Part shown: one piece after another, positions 43,212 through 53,583 of the stretch
How the letters are laid out: each line of letters starts with the position of its first letter
Position numbering within the stretch: position 1 is the stretch's first letter
Origin: Verrucomicrobium sp.
GTDB taxonomy: Bacteria > Verrucomicrobiota > Verrucomicrobiia > Methylacidiphilales > UBA1321
NCBI GenBank assembly: GCA_017849585.1
Contig: JAFIGT010000029.1
Coordinates: 99,382 to 163,381, forward strand
Direction of reading: 5' to 3'
DNA length: 64,000 nucleotides
Program-made: the position numbers and the translations under genes
Notes under the pieces: generated by a model
Told to the model about the DNA's origin: nothing
Seen by the model: only the letters and a program-made list of their open reading frames with translations
Databases searched by the model: none

Positions 43212-43907
43212 ATGAGTGCCTCCAAGAAAAGCGCGACGTCCCATCCGAAGACCCGCGGGCAATTCGACTCGCATCATCGCTTCCTGATTGCCACGGCACT
43301 GGCGGTGCTGACTTTCTTTCTCGTTCCGAAGAGCCTGCCGTTGCCGACCCAATTCATTTCCGCTTGGGAGATGTTCGCGCTGACGAATATCGTGCTCGCC
43401 GCCTTTGTGCTCTCGACCAAGGACCCGTATGAAGTACGGCGCAATGCGCGTTTGCAGGACGCCAGCCGCACGTTCCTGTTTATCGTCGCAGTCGGTGCCG
43501 CCCTGGTGAGCGTGTTCGCCGTCTTTTTTGTCATGGATAACTCGCGGAGCGTGTCGCACGAACGCATGGCCGGGAAAGTGCTTTTCTCGCTGGCAGCCAT
43601 CGTCCTCTCGTGGACACTGGTGCACACTTTGTTTAGCCTGCACTACGCGCATCTCTATTATTTCGACGCGCACAACATGGAGCGCGAGAAGATCAAGGGC
43701 GGTCTGATTTTCCCCGAAGATGATGCTCCGGCGTTTTCCGATTTCGTTTACTTCTCGTTCGTCATCGGCATGACCTGCCAGGTGTCCGATGTGCAGATCA
43801 CGTCCAAGCGCATCCGCCGGCATGTGATCTGGCACGGCGTGATTTCCTTCATCTTCAACACCGCGATCCTCGCCATGTTCGTGAATATGGTCGCGGGGTT
43901 GGTTTGA
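43212..43907 (+). CDS. DUF1345 membrane protein
   Basis: The ATG at 43212 has GGAG 13 bases upstream; an earlier ATG at 43176 has none. The 231-aa protein has five or so hydrophobic helices and conserved parts LFSLHYAHLYY and DFVYFSFVIGMTCQVSDVQI, which identify DUF1345 inner membrane proteins. Function unknown. Confidence 0.88.
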   Translation: MSASKKSATSHPKTRGQFDSHHRFLIATALAVLTFFLVPKSLPLPTQFISAWEMFALTNIVLAAFVLSTKDPYEVRRNARLQDASRTFLFIVAVGAALVSVFAVFFVMDNSRSVSHERMAGKVLFSLAAIVLSWTLVHTLFSLHYAHLYYFDAHNMEREKIKGGLIFPEDDAPAFSDFVYFSFVIGMTCQVSDVQITSKRIRRHVIWHGVISFIFNTAILAMFVNMVAGLV

Positions 43908-43938
43908 GTCGCCCGCTTACCGCAAATTGCCACTTTCG

Positions 43939-44241
43939 CTATGACTCTGGCTTCTTTTTTTGCCGTTCTTCCCGCTTGCGCTTGATCTCCCTTAACTTCC
44001 ATTTGGAAACGAGAATCACCGTCACAATGGTCAAGACCCAAAGCGCCACTTCCTTGATAAAGTTCTCTTTCCAATTGGGAGACTCCCAAAATTTCCACGT
44101 ATAGGCTACTCCACTCCAGCGGTAACATCGATGGCAGAACCAATCGTACACCAAAATGGCTAATAGAATACAAAGGAAGACGATCTGAAGACGGGAAAGC
44201 CAACCGGCTATCCCCCTAGTCTGATCTTTATTCACCGCCAC
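43939..44241 (-). CDS. 100-aa two-helix membrane protein
   Basis: The GTG at 44241 opens a frame with two hydrophobic helices (LQIVFLCILLAILVYDWFCH and VALWVLTIVTVILVSKWK) and a strongly basic tail (KLREIKRKREERQKKK). Its composition is AT-rich relative to the neighbours, and the ribosome binding site is weak. No family recognised. Confidence 0.45.
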   Translation of the reverse strand: MAVNKDQTRGIAGWLSRLQIVFLCILLAILVYDWFCHRCYRWSGVAYTWKFWESPNWKENFIKEVALWVLTIVTVILVSKWKLREIKRKREERQKKKPES

Positions 44242-44264
44242 ACAGGCAGATTGTAAAATCTTCC

Positions 44265-45437
<1,173 letters not shown>

Positions 45438-45460
45438 TCTAAAAAATTAGTTCGAAGTAC

Positions 45461-45501
45461 GAGGTTCGAAGTTCTAGTTTTAGGGCTTCGAACCTCTTCT
45501 T
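45461..45501 (+). terminator. Intrinsic terminator after ilvC
   Basis: GAGGTTCGAAG and CTTCGAACCTC form a perfect 11-bp stem with a 14-base loop, followed by TTCTTTTT. Confidence 0.8.
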
Positions 45502-45515
45502 TTTATCAGAACCCC

Positions 45516-46334
45516 ATGAAAAATTTATCCGCCTTGTTCTGCCTTGCTCTGGCCGCTCTGTTTCTTTCGAGCGGAACTGTCACCGTTCACGCCCAGACTG
45601 TCGATCCCGCCAAAGTGGCCGCTCTGCAAGCCCGCTTCAAGGGCGGGGTGGAACTGTTCAATGCCGGCAAGAATGATGAGGCTTTGAAGATTTTCGAGGC
45701 CATTCTCGCCGAGGAACCCAAGGCGCGCGGCTCACTATTTTTCTCCGCTTTTATTCAACTCCGCAAAGGCCAATATGAGACCGCCGCAAGCCTGATCGAC
45801 CGTTTCCTGGAGCTGGAGCCCAAGGATTTCAAGGGAATCGTGCTCGCCATTCAGGCGAATCAAGCCTTGCGCCGCACGGCGAAGGTGGAATCGCTGCGCA
45901 AGACTCTCTTCGATCTGGAACGGGCAGGCAGCGTCACAGCCGTTCCGGGCCTGACGGACACGCACTCGATGTACATCCGCGAGCGAATTCTGCTGGGCGA
46001 TGGCCGCAGCATTATCGTGGGGGAATATTTCGATTACAAGAAAGAGCCGTTCGTGGTCTACCTCGCGGAGCAGATCGATACCACGGGCAACCCGGTGCGC
46101 CGCCTGGTGCTGAGCTATGCGCCCGATGCGAAGGATGCGAATGCGGAGTCGTTCGCGCTGAGCGAGTATGTGATCGTCAATGGCGAGGTGAAGCAGATCA
46201 ATATCTACCGCCAGGATAGCACACGCCCCGATTACGAAACGTGCCGCCGCTGGATGCTGGAGGCCATCAAGAATCCGCCGAAGCCGATCTACAGCGCCCC
46301 CATCACCGGCACTCCGGCGATTCCGAAACAGTAG
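45516..46334 (+). CDS. Exported tetratricopeptide-like protein
   Basis: The 272-aa protein has a signal peptide (about 1-27, ending VHAQ) followed by one or two TPR-like helix pairs (GGVELFNAGKNDEALKIFEA; FIQLRKGQYETAASLIDRFL, residues 40-120). The C-terminal half (about 140-260) is beta-rich with DGRSIIVGEYFDYK. It is probably periplasmic. Role unknown. Confidence 0.72.
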   Translation: MKNLSALFCLALAALFLSSGTVTVHAQTVDPAKVAALQARFKGGVELFNAGKNDEALKIFEAILAEEPKARGSLFFSAFIQLRKGQYETAASLIDRFLELEPKDFKGIVLAIQANQALRRTAKVESLRKTLFDLERAGSVTAVPGLTDTHSMYIRERILLGDGRSIIVGEYFDYKKEPFVVYLAEQIDTTGNPVRRLVLSYAPDAKDANAESFALSEYVIVNGEVKQINIYRQDSTRPDYETCRRWMLEAIKNPPKPIYSAPITGTPAIPKQ

Positions 46335-46374
46335 GTGCAAGCGTCAGCGCATCTGGTTGCAGCGTCACGCTGCC

Positions 46375-47067
46375 TTAAAGACTCATCCAGGCGGTGGCAG
46401 CGAGAACATTGAAGAGTCCCGCAAAGATCATGATGAGGCCCGCAATCGCGCCTTCCTCCTGACCGAGCTCGCGGGCTTTCGCGACACCCGCGCCGTGGGC
46501 ACCCATGCCGAAGAACGCGCCCCGCGCGAACGCCGTGCGGAACGGGAGGCAAGAGAGCAGTCCATCTCCAATCGCCGCACCGAACAGCGCCGTGATCGCG
46601 GTAAAGGTCGCCGTTAATTCCGGCAAGCCACCAATGCGTTGCGATTCCGCCATCGCGAAGGGAATGCTCACGGAGCGCGGCAACAGGCTGGCGCGCATTT
46701 CGGGTGAGAGTTGAAACACCCACGCGAGAATCCACGAGCTCGCAAAAGCGATCGCGCTGCCCACGACGACGCCGACTGCGATCAAGATCCAGTGCTTGCG
46801 AATCAGTACGCGCTGGGCGTGGATCGGAATCGCGAAGGCGACCGTCGCGGGACCGAGCAGCGTGACGAGCCAATGTGTGCCGCCGAGGTAGACCTTGTAG
46901 TCCGACTGCAGCCCGAGCAATAGCGCGCCGCAGAACAGCCACGTCACCAGCATGGGGGAAGTCCACCAGCGCGGCAGGCGCTGATACGCCACCCGCGCCG
47001 CCAAGTAGACGCCCACCGTCACGACCGCCCAGAAAATCGCGGCCCCATTATTTGACATAAGAGGCAT
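46375..47067 (-). CDS. lrgB: LrgB-type membrane protein
   Basis: The 230-aa protein has the six to seven helices and conserved pieces of LrgB/CidB: SVSIPFAMAES, LPELTATFTAITALFGAAIG and GMGAHGAGVAKARELG. With LrgA it forms a pair proposed to act as antiholin-like or as a pyruvate/glycolate exporter. Its start overlaps the end of the LrgA-type gene by 20 bp. Confidence 0.92.
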   Translation of the reverse strand: MPLMSNNGAAIFWAVVTVGVYLAARVAYQRLPRWWTSPMLVTWLFCGALLLGLQSDYKVYLGGTHWLVTLLGPATVAFAIPIHAQRVLIRKHWILIAVGVVVGSAIAFASSWILAWVFQLSPEMRASLLPRSVSIPFAMAESQRIGGLPELTATFTAITALFGAAIGDGLLSCLPFRTAFARGAFFGMGAHGAGVAKARELGQEEGAIAGLIMIFAGLFNVLAATAWMSL

Positions 47068-47491
47068 ACAACACTCCCGAACCTTCCCGATTCTGATTCC
47101 AACGAAAACCGAGTTCCACCACGACCGCCGTACCGATCATGACCAGCGGCGTGCCGATGAGCACCGCGAGCAGGAGCTTCACCCCGACCCAGCTCCACAA
47201 CTCCGGGTGATCCACCAGCGCGAGCATGGCGGGGACAAAAAAGAGCAGAAGGTGATCGAGCAAGCCTTTGGCCCCGCGCCGAAACCACATCGGCGAGAGC
47301 ACCTTGGTTTCCAGCAAGGCCCACAAGACGAACAAACCCATGACGCTGCCGGGAAGCGGCAGGCCACTCCAACGAGTCAGACGATCCGCCGCAAACCAGA
47401 GCAACGTGAGCACCGCGACCTGTAACCAACGACTGTTACAGAAGCTAATGCGGGCGATCCGGTATATATAAGCTGATCTAATTTCCTTCAT
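47048..47491 (-). CDS. lrgA: LrgA/CidA-type membrane protein
   Basis: The 147-aa protein has four hydrophobic helices and the LrgA signature (LTRWSGLPLPGSVMGLFVLW). The N-terminal 25 residues before the first helix are longer than usual. It is divergent from a LysR-type regulator, an arrangement like cidR-cidAB. Confidence 0.9.
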   Translation of the reverse strand: MKEIRSAYIYRIARISFCNSRWLQVAVLTLLWFAADRLTRWSGLPLPGSVMGLFVLWALLETKVLSPMWFRRGAKGLLDHLLLFFVPAMLALVDHPELWSWVGVKLLLAVLIGTPLVMIGTAVVVELGFRWNQNREGSGVLYASYVK

Positions 47492-47546
47492 AAGATCAAC
47501 ATATCATGTCGTTGTTCATAACGGAAATGAATTGACTGAATGCTAA

Positions 47547-47565
47547 CTATTCCATATTGGAATAG
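47547..47565. promoter_or_regulatory. 19-bp palindrome, probable LysR operator
   Basis: CTATTCCA-TAT-TGGAATAG is a perfect inverted repeat containing the T-N11-A form of LysR binding sites. It lies between the divergent lrgA and lysR-type genes. Confidence 0.65.
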
Positions 47566-47708
47566 CTAAGCGAAAGCTCTTTCCCCTCTCCTTCTCTCCC
47601 GGAATGCGACGATTGAAGAGAGCTGGCAGCCGAAAAGCTGCATCCGCACAACGCTTCGCCCCGGGTGGAACCGGGATCAGTCCACCTCCACCCGTGGCGT
47701 CAGCGTGA

Positions 47709-48608
47709 ATGACGAAACACATGGAACTCCGCAATCTCCGCGCCTTGGTCGAAGTCTCGCGCCAAGGCGGCTTTTCGAAAGCCGCCCGGGTGCTGGGCGC
47801 GACGCAACCGACGATCACGAAAGCGGTGCAACAACTCGAACACGATTGCGGCACGCCGCTGCTCGAACGGCTCGGTCATTCGGTGCAACTCACCAGCGCG
47901 GGCGAAGTCGTCCTGCGCCGCGCGTCGGCCATGCTCGCGGAGCAGGAGCACTTGATCGCGGAGCTCGCCGACTTGCGTGGGTTGGAAAAGGGCCGACTCA
48001 AGCTCGGCCTGCCTCTCCTCGGCAGCAGCATTCTTTTCGCGCCTCTCGTCGCGGCATTTCGCAAACGCTATCCCGGCATCGAAATCGAATTGCACGAACA
48101 CGGCAGCCGCCGCCTCGAGGAAGCCGTGCGCTCGGGCGAGATTGAACTGGGCGCGTCGCTCTGGCCGGTGCCGGATGATTTCGATTGGCAGGAAATCTGC
48201 GACGAGCCGATGATGGCGCTACTGCCCGCGGGTCATCCGCTCAGTGGCCGATCCTCGTTGAAGTTGAAAGAGCTCTCGTCCAGTCCGTTCGTCCTATTCG
48301 ATCGCGGGTACGCGCTCAATACGATCATCGCCACGGCGTGCCGCAAACGGCACATCACGCTCACCGAGGCAGCCCGGAGCGGTCACCCGGATTTCATCAT
48401 CGCACTCGTGTCGGCCGGACTCGGCGTGGCGCTTCTGCCGCGCATGGTGGTCTCCTCGCGCCGGGAAGCGCTCTCGGTCAAAACCGTGCTGGTCGATGAA
48501 AAGGATCTGCGCTGGAAACTCGGCATGATCTGGCGCCACAACGCTTCGCTCTCCCCCGCCGCCAAACGTTGGCTCGCTCTCTCGGGGGCTCTGCCCCCCA
48601 TTAACTGA
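47709..48608 (+). CDS. LysR family regulator, likely controlling lrgAB
   Basis: The 299-aa protein starts with a helix-turn-helix (MELRNLRALVEVSRQGGFSK, GATQPTITKAVQQLE) and ends with the LysR effector domain (about 90-295). The ATG four codons later (47721) is an equally likely start. The divergent arrangement with lrgA and the palindrome at 47547 suggest it activates lrgAB, as CidR does with acetate (inference). Confidence 0.92.
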   Translation: MTKHMELRNLRALVEVSRQGGFSKAARVLGATQPTITKAVQQLEHDCGTPLLERLGHSVQLTSAGEVVLRRASAMLAEQEHLIAELADLRGLEKGRLKLGLPLLGSSILFAPLVAAFRKRYPGIEIELHEHGSRRLEEAVRSGEIELGASLWPVPDDFDWQEICDEPMMALLPAGHPLSGRSSLKLKELSSSPFVLFDRGYALNTIIATACRKRHITLTEAARSGHPDFIIALVSAGLGVALLPRMVVSSRREALSVKTVLVDEKDLRWKLGMIWRHNASLSPAAKRWLALSGALPPIN

Positions 48609-49449
48609 ACCGTTGCAGACGCTGCGCGACATCGGACTTGAGGCGGTCGAGATGCGCGAGGGTGAACTGGGTGGGGTCGAGGGAATCGTCGACGAGGAGC
48701 GGGGTGAGGTCCATCGCCCAAGTGAGCGCGTTAACCGTGTCTGTCGCGTGCGATTCGGCGAAGGTCGCATTGGCGAGACGACGACCGACGGCGGCGAGAT
48801 CGTACCGTTTACCACCGGCGATTTGCGATTCGAATACTTCCAGCAGGGCGGTGGCGAGTTCGGGCCGGGCGTTGACAGCGAGCGCGCGTTTATCTTCCGC
48901 GAGTAGCCAGTCGAGATCGCGCCAGACTTCGCAGCCGTAGACTTTTTCCGGTCGTTCCGCAGCAGGGAGAGAACGCAGCGCTTCGATTCCGCGGAGGAAA
49001 ACGGCGACGTGGGTATCGTGCTTGTCAGCGGGGTTGTGGAGATAGACCACTTTCGGGAGCGCGATTTCGAGGATCTTGCGCAGGTCGGCGCGAACGTCGT
49101 TGCGTTGCGGGTCCTTCACCGCGCCGCTGGGATGGGCGAGTTGAAGCTGGATGGAGTATTTGCCGATGTCGGCGGCCTTGCGCTGTTCGCGGCGGCGGAT
49201 GTCCTGCATCTGCTCGTCGGTGTATTGCGCAAAGGCGCCCGCGCGCGGACTGCCCGCGCCATTGGTCACAACCACGCCGCTGAACCATTTGTCCTTCGAG
49301 TCGTAGCATTCCGCGATGCCGTGGTAGGCCATGATTTCGATATCGTCCTGGTGCGCCGCAATGGCGAGGTGCGTGGTGCGGATGAGGGCGTCGCGAGGGT
49401 CGAGGCCGTCGGGGACATGAACATCGTGCCGCGGATGGCTGAATTGCAT
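48601..49449 (-). CDS. PIG-L (LmbE) family deacetylase
   Basis: From the ATG at 49449 (MQFSHPRHDVHVPDGLDPRD) the protein is 282 aa. AHQDD (residues 32-36) is the zinc- and substrate-binding AHxDD motif; NPADKHDTH near 140 supplies the third zinc ligand. Such enzymes remove N-acetyl groups from sugars or metabolites. The 3' end overlaps the LysR gene by 8 bp in the opposite direction. It diverges from the NUDIX gene. Confidence 0.9.
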   Translation of the reverse strand: MQFSHPRHDVHVPDGLDPRDALIRTTHLAIAAHQDDIEIMAYHGIAECYDSKDKWFSGVVVTNGAGSPRAGAFAQYTDEQMQDIRRREQRKAADIGKYSIQLQLAHPSGAVKDPQRNDVRADLRKILEIALPKVVYLHNPADKHDTHVAVFLRGIEALRSLPAAERPEKVYGCEVWRDLDWLLAEDKRALAVNARPELATALLEVFESQIAGGKRYDLAAVGRRLANATFAESHATDTVNALTWAMDLTPLLVDDSLDPTQFTLAHLDRLKSDVAQRLQRFS

Positions 49450-49512
49450 GGGAAAACCGTAACGGGCGAAATTAAGTCTGTAAATTCCGATCCTTTCGTC
49501 AAATATACGGCC

Positions 49513-50091
49513 ATGAACCGCGCCGAATTTGCCCAATCCCTCCGCGACTGCGATTTGTCGAACTCCCCGCTCGAGCAGGAGCATCGGGTGAAGATGCTGG
49601 CGCTGCTGGAATCCACGCCGGACTGTTTCTGGCGCACCAGCTTTCCCGCGCACTTTACCGGGAGCGGATTAGTCGTCAGCCACGACGGCAAGAAGGCGCT
49701 GCTGCATCATCACGCCAACTTGAACCGCTGGCAGCAATTCGGCGGTCACTGCGACGGCGAGGAAGATGTGCTGAATGTGGCGTGCCGCGAAGCGTTGGAG
49801 GAGTCGGGCGTGGAGGGTCTCATCGTGGCGTCGCGCGCGCCGTTCGATCTGGATATTCACGAGATCCCGCCGAATGCGAAGAAGCAGGAGCCTGCCCATT
49901 TTCATTACGACGCGCGCTATGTATTGATCGCACCGGAGAACGCGGTGTTCAAGATCAGTGACGAGAGCCACGACATGAAGTGGTTCACCCCGGAAGAAAT
50001 GCTGGAAATTTGCGGCGATGACGCGGGTCTCGTGCGCCTGACGCACAAGTGGATCAAGTTGCTGGAGAGACGGGGCATTCGCCTGACGTGA
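49513..50091 (+). CDS. NUDIX hydrolase
   Basis: The ATG at 49513 starts a 192-aa protein. The Nudix box GGHCDGEEDVLNVACREALE followed by ESG (about 77-99) has the G-x5-E-x7-REUxEExGU form with both metal-binding Glu. It lies 63 bp from the divergent PIG-L gene. Substrate unknown. A longer frame upstream covers the antisense of the PIG-L gene and is not real. Confidence 0.92.
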   Translation: MNRAEFAQSLRDCDLSNSPLEQEHRVKMLALLESTPDCFWRTSFPAHFTGSGLVVSHDGKKALLHHHANLNRWQQFGGHCDGEEDVLNVACREALEESGVEGLIVASRAPFDLDIHEIPPNAKKQEPAHFHYDARYVLIAPENAVFKISDESHDMKWFTPEEMLEICGDDAGLVRLTHKWIKLLERRGIRLT

Positions 50092-50137
50092 CCGTGCGCT
50101 CTGCCTCTTACGAAAAAGATACCTTCCTATTTTCTTA

Positions 50138-51073
50138 TTGAAAATGAAAGTCATCTATCTAGATCAATGCGCTATTTCCGGTATTGCGCTGCCATCCGAA
50201 AATCCAATCTGGTCTGATATTCGCTCACTTCTACTAGAGAATATCCAGCGTCAACATTTAGTGTGTCCTATTCCCGCTGAAAATATCGTTGAATCATGGA
50301 CTCTATCAAAAAGAGACAGGATCGCAGTTCAAGATTGGAGTAACAGGTTATCTGGCGGACTGTTTTTCAAGACATATTGGGAAATCGAGCTACAAGAAAC
50401 TCTAGCGCTGATTCGCCCAGAAACATCGCTATTCCCATACAAGCAAGGCCAATGGATAAACGCAGAGAATGACCTTTTGGCATCAGCACGCGCTGATTCA
50501 GTGAGCAATACAAAAAAGCAGATGGACGATAGGTATCGAGCCTTTGTTAACCCACCAGAAAGAGAAACCGTTTCATTTGAGGAATGTTGGAATGGTATCC
50601 GCCGTGAGCGAGTACAACGTTTTTACATTCAATTGAATCGAATGCTAAATAATGAGTCGATCGACCTTGAAGATCACTTCGCAGGCTCCCTTTGCCAAGG
50701 ACTTAGTCATAATGGCATTACCGCTAATGAGCTTCGGGAGTTAATTGAGCGCCTAATGAACCACGAATGGGAAGCTATCCCCTTACATCACTATCACTCT
50801 CGTATTGCGGCTAAATTCGAATATGAATGCCTTCGAATAAAGCGGCAATACAATGCGAACGATGAGATTGACCGAGATCGAGCGGCTGTCGCCTTACATA
50901 CTTCCGATGTCTTTGTGACTGACAAGGGAAACGCACGATTATCAAGAGAAGTTGATATCATGCCTAAGCGGTTAATATTTTCAACTGCCTTTCCTGGTAG
51001 TGAAGACGCTCCTGGTCTTGTCCAGTTTAAAGAATATCTTGAATACTTATCCAAGAGCCCAGAAGAGAATTAG
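50138..51073 (+). CDS. PIN-like domain protein, candidate nuclease
   Basis: The 311-aa protein opens with VIYLDQCAISGIAL, a typical first strand of PIN-like proteins with an Asp (residue 9), has acids at IPAENIVES (about 48-56), and ends its core with EIDRDRAAVALHTSDVFVTD, where Asp residues and the final strand-D (VFVTD) match the PIN active site. PIN proteins are metal-dependent RNases or DNases. AT-rich composition and the location at the start of the accessory region suggest acquisition. No antitoxin-like partner adjoins it. Confidence 0.6.
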   Translation: MKMKVIYLDQCAISGIALPSENPIWSDIRSLLLENIQRQHLVCPIPAENIVESWTLSKRDRIAVQDWSNRLSGGLFFKTYWEIELQETLALIRPETSLFPYKQGQWINAENDLLASARADSVSNTKKQMDDRYRAFVNPPERETVSFEECWNGIRRERVQRFYIQLNRMLNNESIDLEDHFAGSLCQGLSHNGITANELRELIERLMNHEWEAIPLHHYHSRIAAKFEYECLRIKRQYNANDEIDRDRAAVALHTSDVFVTDKGNARLSREVDIMPKRLIFSTAFPGSEDAPGLVQFKEYLEYLSKSPEEN

Positions 51074-51179
51074 AGGAATAGTCATCTTTTCTAGTCCTGT
51101 TACACACCCCATCACTTCGTACAGCACCGTAAAGCTGTATCCCGTATTTGATTGAGTCACTTCGACTGTTGAATATCGC

Positions 51180-51249
51180 GTTGCCGATAGCCCCTGTCGG
51201 TGTGCTTGCGCCCGCCGAAGCCACCGGCTTCGGCTACAACAGAGGTCCG
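51180..51249. repeat. Dispersed repeat, copy 2
   Basis: Copy of the 28024-28092 element in the same orientation, with the same hairpin GCCGAAGCC-ACC-GGCTTCGGC. It lies 283 bp before the integrase gene. Confidence 0.6.
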
Positions 51250-51462
51250 GCGCGAGAGTGCAATTCGCAGGTGATGCGATGGAGATAGATCCCCTATTTC
51301 AATAGAGCTCTCGCATGAGGACAGATCCTGCGGCTTCCATGCTGATCCTTCGACAAGCGATATGCGAGACTTGAAACAAGAGCTACTTAGGTGAGTAGCG
51401 GGTCTTCGCATAGCGAAAAGCATAGCAAAGTCGAATGGATTGACTATCCGCCATTAAAGTAT

Positions 51463-52635
51463 ATGGCGACAGTCATCACGAATGGAAAACAAACGGTCAA
51501 ACTCTACGAGTCAGTGAATCGCGGACGGTCGATGTTCCAGTTGGCTTATTACAACGGCGGCAAGCGGGTACAACAAAACTTTGCCGATAAGGCGCAGGCC
51601 AAGCGCGTGGCGAAGCAGGTCCTCGGAGGATTGGCAGGCGATGCGGAGCTGGTTGACGCGGTGGCGACACCGGAAATTGAAAGCCTTGTGGCGGCGAAGA
51701 AAGTGCTCGCTCCCGGCTACGCGCTGCATGTGGCGGTGGAGGAGCACGCACAGGCGATCTCCAAACTCGGGAAAAACACCTTGCACGAGGCGGTGGAATT
51801 TTTCCTGCGCCATCACCGGACAGACGTGCCCCGGCTGCCGCTGAAGGACGTCTCGGAACTCTTCGCCAAGTCGCGGGAACAGTCAGGGCTCTCTCCTCAT
51901 TACGTCTACCTCTGCCGTAAATATACCCGCAAACTAGTGGAAGGGTTCCCCGGTCAATGCCTGAGTGATCTCACGACAGCGGAATTGGACAAGTGGCTGA
52001 GTGGCCTCAAGCTCGGACCCACGACCAAGAATGATATGCGCCGGGTCATGGGAACCTGCGGCAACTGGGCGGAACGGCAGGGGCATCTCATCAAGGGGAT
52101 GAATCCCTTTCTCGGGATGGCTCGGTATAAGGAAGGTTGCTCGGACGTTTCGATCTTCACCCCAGAACAACTCGCCGCGCTACTCAAAAAGGCGGATGCG
52201 ACACTCAGGCCGTTTATTGCGGTGGGGGCATTTGCTGGTTTGCGCATGGCTGAATTGCAGCGGCTGGACTGGAGCGAGATTAATCTCGAAAGCGGCTACA
52301 TCACCGTCGCGGCAAGCAAGTCGAAAACCCGTCGTCGCCGTTTGGTGCCGATTTCGGAGAACCTCAAGTTATGGCTGACTGCCGCCAAGCGTGAGTCGGG
52401 ACCGCTTTGCTTGCATCAGCAATCGCAGCGCACGGCCTCAAGACTATGCACAGGGTTCAAGTGGCCCAAGAACGGGCTGCGACATTCCTATATTTCGTAC
52501 CGGCTGGCGATTCTGAACGATACGGCGCGAGTGGCCTTGGAAGCGGGAAACTCTCCACAGGTAATCTTCGGTCACTACCGGGAATTGGTGAGGCCGGAGG
52601 AGGCAACACTATGGTTTGATGTAAAACCGGAATAG
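51463..52635 (+). CDS. Tyrosine recombinase (integrase), verrucomicrobial type
   Basis: The ATG at 51463 (MATVITNGKQTVKLYESVNR) gives 390 aa. Domains: N-terminal arm (1-100), SAM-like core-binding (about 120-215) and catalytic domain (about 230-390). Visible residues are Arg in GAFAGLRMAEL, Lys in ASKSKTRRRRLV, Arg in KNGLRHSYISY and Tyr in IFGHYRELV. The two histidines of the usual H-x-x-R and (L)GH motifs are replaced by Asn (KNGLR, GNSP). This form is common in the phylum. It is the mobility gene of an island; no att site or tRNA gene was found. Confidence 0.88.
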   Translation: MATVITNGKQTVKLYESVNRGRSMFQLAYYNGGKRVQQNFADKAQAKRVAKQVLGGLAGDAELVDAVATPEIESLVAAKKVLAPGYALHVAVEEHAQAISKLGKNTLHEAVEFFLRHHRTDVPRLPLKDVSELFAKSREQSGLSPHYVYLCRKYTRKLVEGFPGQCLSDLTTAELDKWLSGLKLGPTTKNDMRRVMGTCGNWAERQGHLIKGMNPFLGMARYKEGCSDVSIFTPEQLAALLKKADATLRPFIAVGAFAGLRMAELQRLDWSEINLESGYITVAASKSKTRRRRLVPISENLKLWLTAAKRESGPLCLHQQSQRTASRLCTGFKWPKNGLRHSYISYRLAILNDTARVALEAGNSPQVIFGHYRELVRPEEATLWFDVKPE

Positions 52636-52651
52636 GGATGGCCACGGCATG

Positions 52652-52677
52652 ACTCCTCACGGTACAAAGTGAGGAGT
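52652..52677. terminator. Hairpin between convergent integrase and FkbM genes
   Basis: ACTCCTCAC and GTGAGGAGT form a perfect 9-bp stem with an 8-base loop. Confidence 0.55.
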
Positions 52678-52698
52678 GTGCCTCAGAACGCTCGGACG

Positions 52699-53583
52699 CT
52701 ATTTTTCCCGTAACAACTCGATAATATCCGGTCTTTTATTGGAGACCGCGATGTAATTGGGACCAAAGTAGGCGTTAAACATGGCGTAATCTTCGGTGTC
52801 ATACGGCGCAAATTCGACGCCTTTGGGATAAAGCTTTCCCAAGCTGAAATTCTTCGAGCCGAAAAGCTCGTAAAAATCTCTGAGGAAAAACTGAGTCCTG
52901 GAGTTCATGGTCCCATATTCAAATTGAATGATGTCGATGAATTCATCAGATAAATAATGATCGAGTCCTTTGAGGACAAGCGGCTCGGCTCCTTCGGTGT
53001 CGATTTTGAGAAAGTCGATATGTTCGACTCCATTTTCGGCAATGTAGTCACTGGCTTTTCTGACCCGGCAGGACACTTTCGTAGAGTCGCCATGCTGGGG
53101 ATATTCATAGAGGGAGGAAAACCCGGTGGAAGCCGGATACACATTCACCTCAACGGTCTTTTCTTCATCGGACAGTCCGAAATTATTGCCAATGATTCGA
53201 TCCCGTCCCGCCGTTACTGCGGAAAAGAGTTCAAACGTGGCGGGAACGATTTCAAACGAGTGAATCGTGGCTTCGCGAAAGAGTTTGGAGGCGATGAAAG
53301 ACCAATTCCCTTCGTTGGCTCCGACATCAAAAACAATCTTGGGAGAAAGGGACGCGATTCGTTGCATGATCGGATATTCACCATTGGAGGCCGGATCATA
53401 ATCCATATTGTGATACCTCTTGGCATAGGTATCGCAAAAAATCATCATGGCCTTGCTGCCCCAGTCTCCCCGGTCACAAGGAAGCGTATTGGCGGCCTTG
53501 AGAATTTCGGCTTTGGCGACAGGCTGAACCTCTCCAATCGTTCCACGGACAATGTGGTAGAGCAGCTCCTTCGGTGCGATCAT
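52699..53583 (-). CDS. FkbM family methyltransferase
   Basis: AGGGAG lies 9 bases before the ATG at 53583. The 294-aa protein has the SAM-binding motif IVFDVGANEGNWSF (about 82-95), IHSFEIVPATFELF as the second strand, and IDFLKIDTEGAEPLVLKGLD (about 195-214), the FkbM signature. Such enzymes O-methylate sugars or polyketides. Nothing nearby indicates the acceptor. Confidence 0.88.
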   Translation of the reverse strand: MIAPKELLYHIVRGTIGEVQPVAKAEILKAANTLPCDRGDWGSKAMMIFCDTYAKRYHNMDYDPASNGEYPIMQRIASLSPKIVFDVGANEGNWSFIASKLFREATIHSFEIVPATFELFSAVTAGRDRIIGNNFGLSDEEKTVEVNVYPASTGFSSLYEYPQHGDSTKVSCRVRKASDYIAENGVEHIDFLKIDTEGAEPLVLKGLDHYLSDEFIDIIQFEYGTMNSRTQFFLRDFYELFGSKNFSLGKLYPKGVEFAPYDTEDYAMFNAYFGPNYIAVSNKRPDIIELLREK

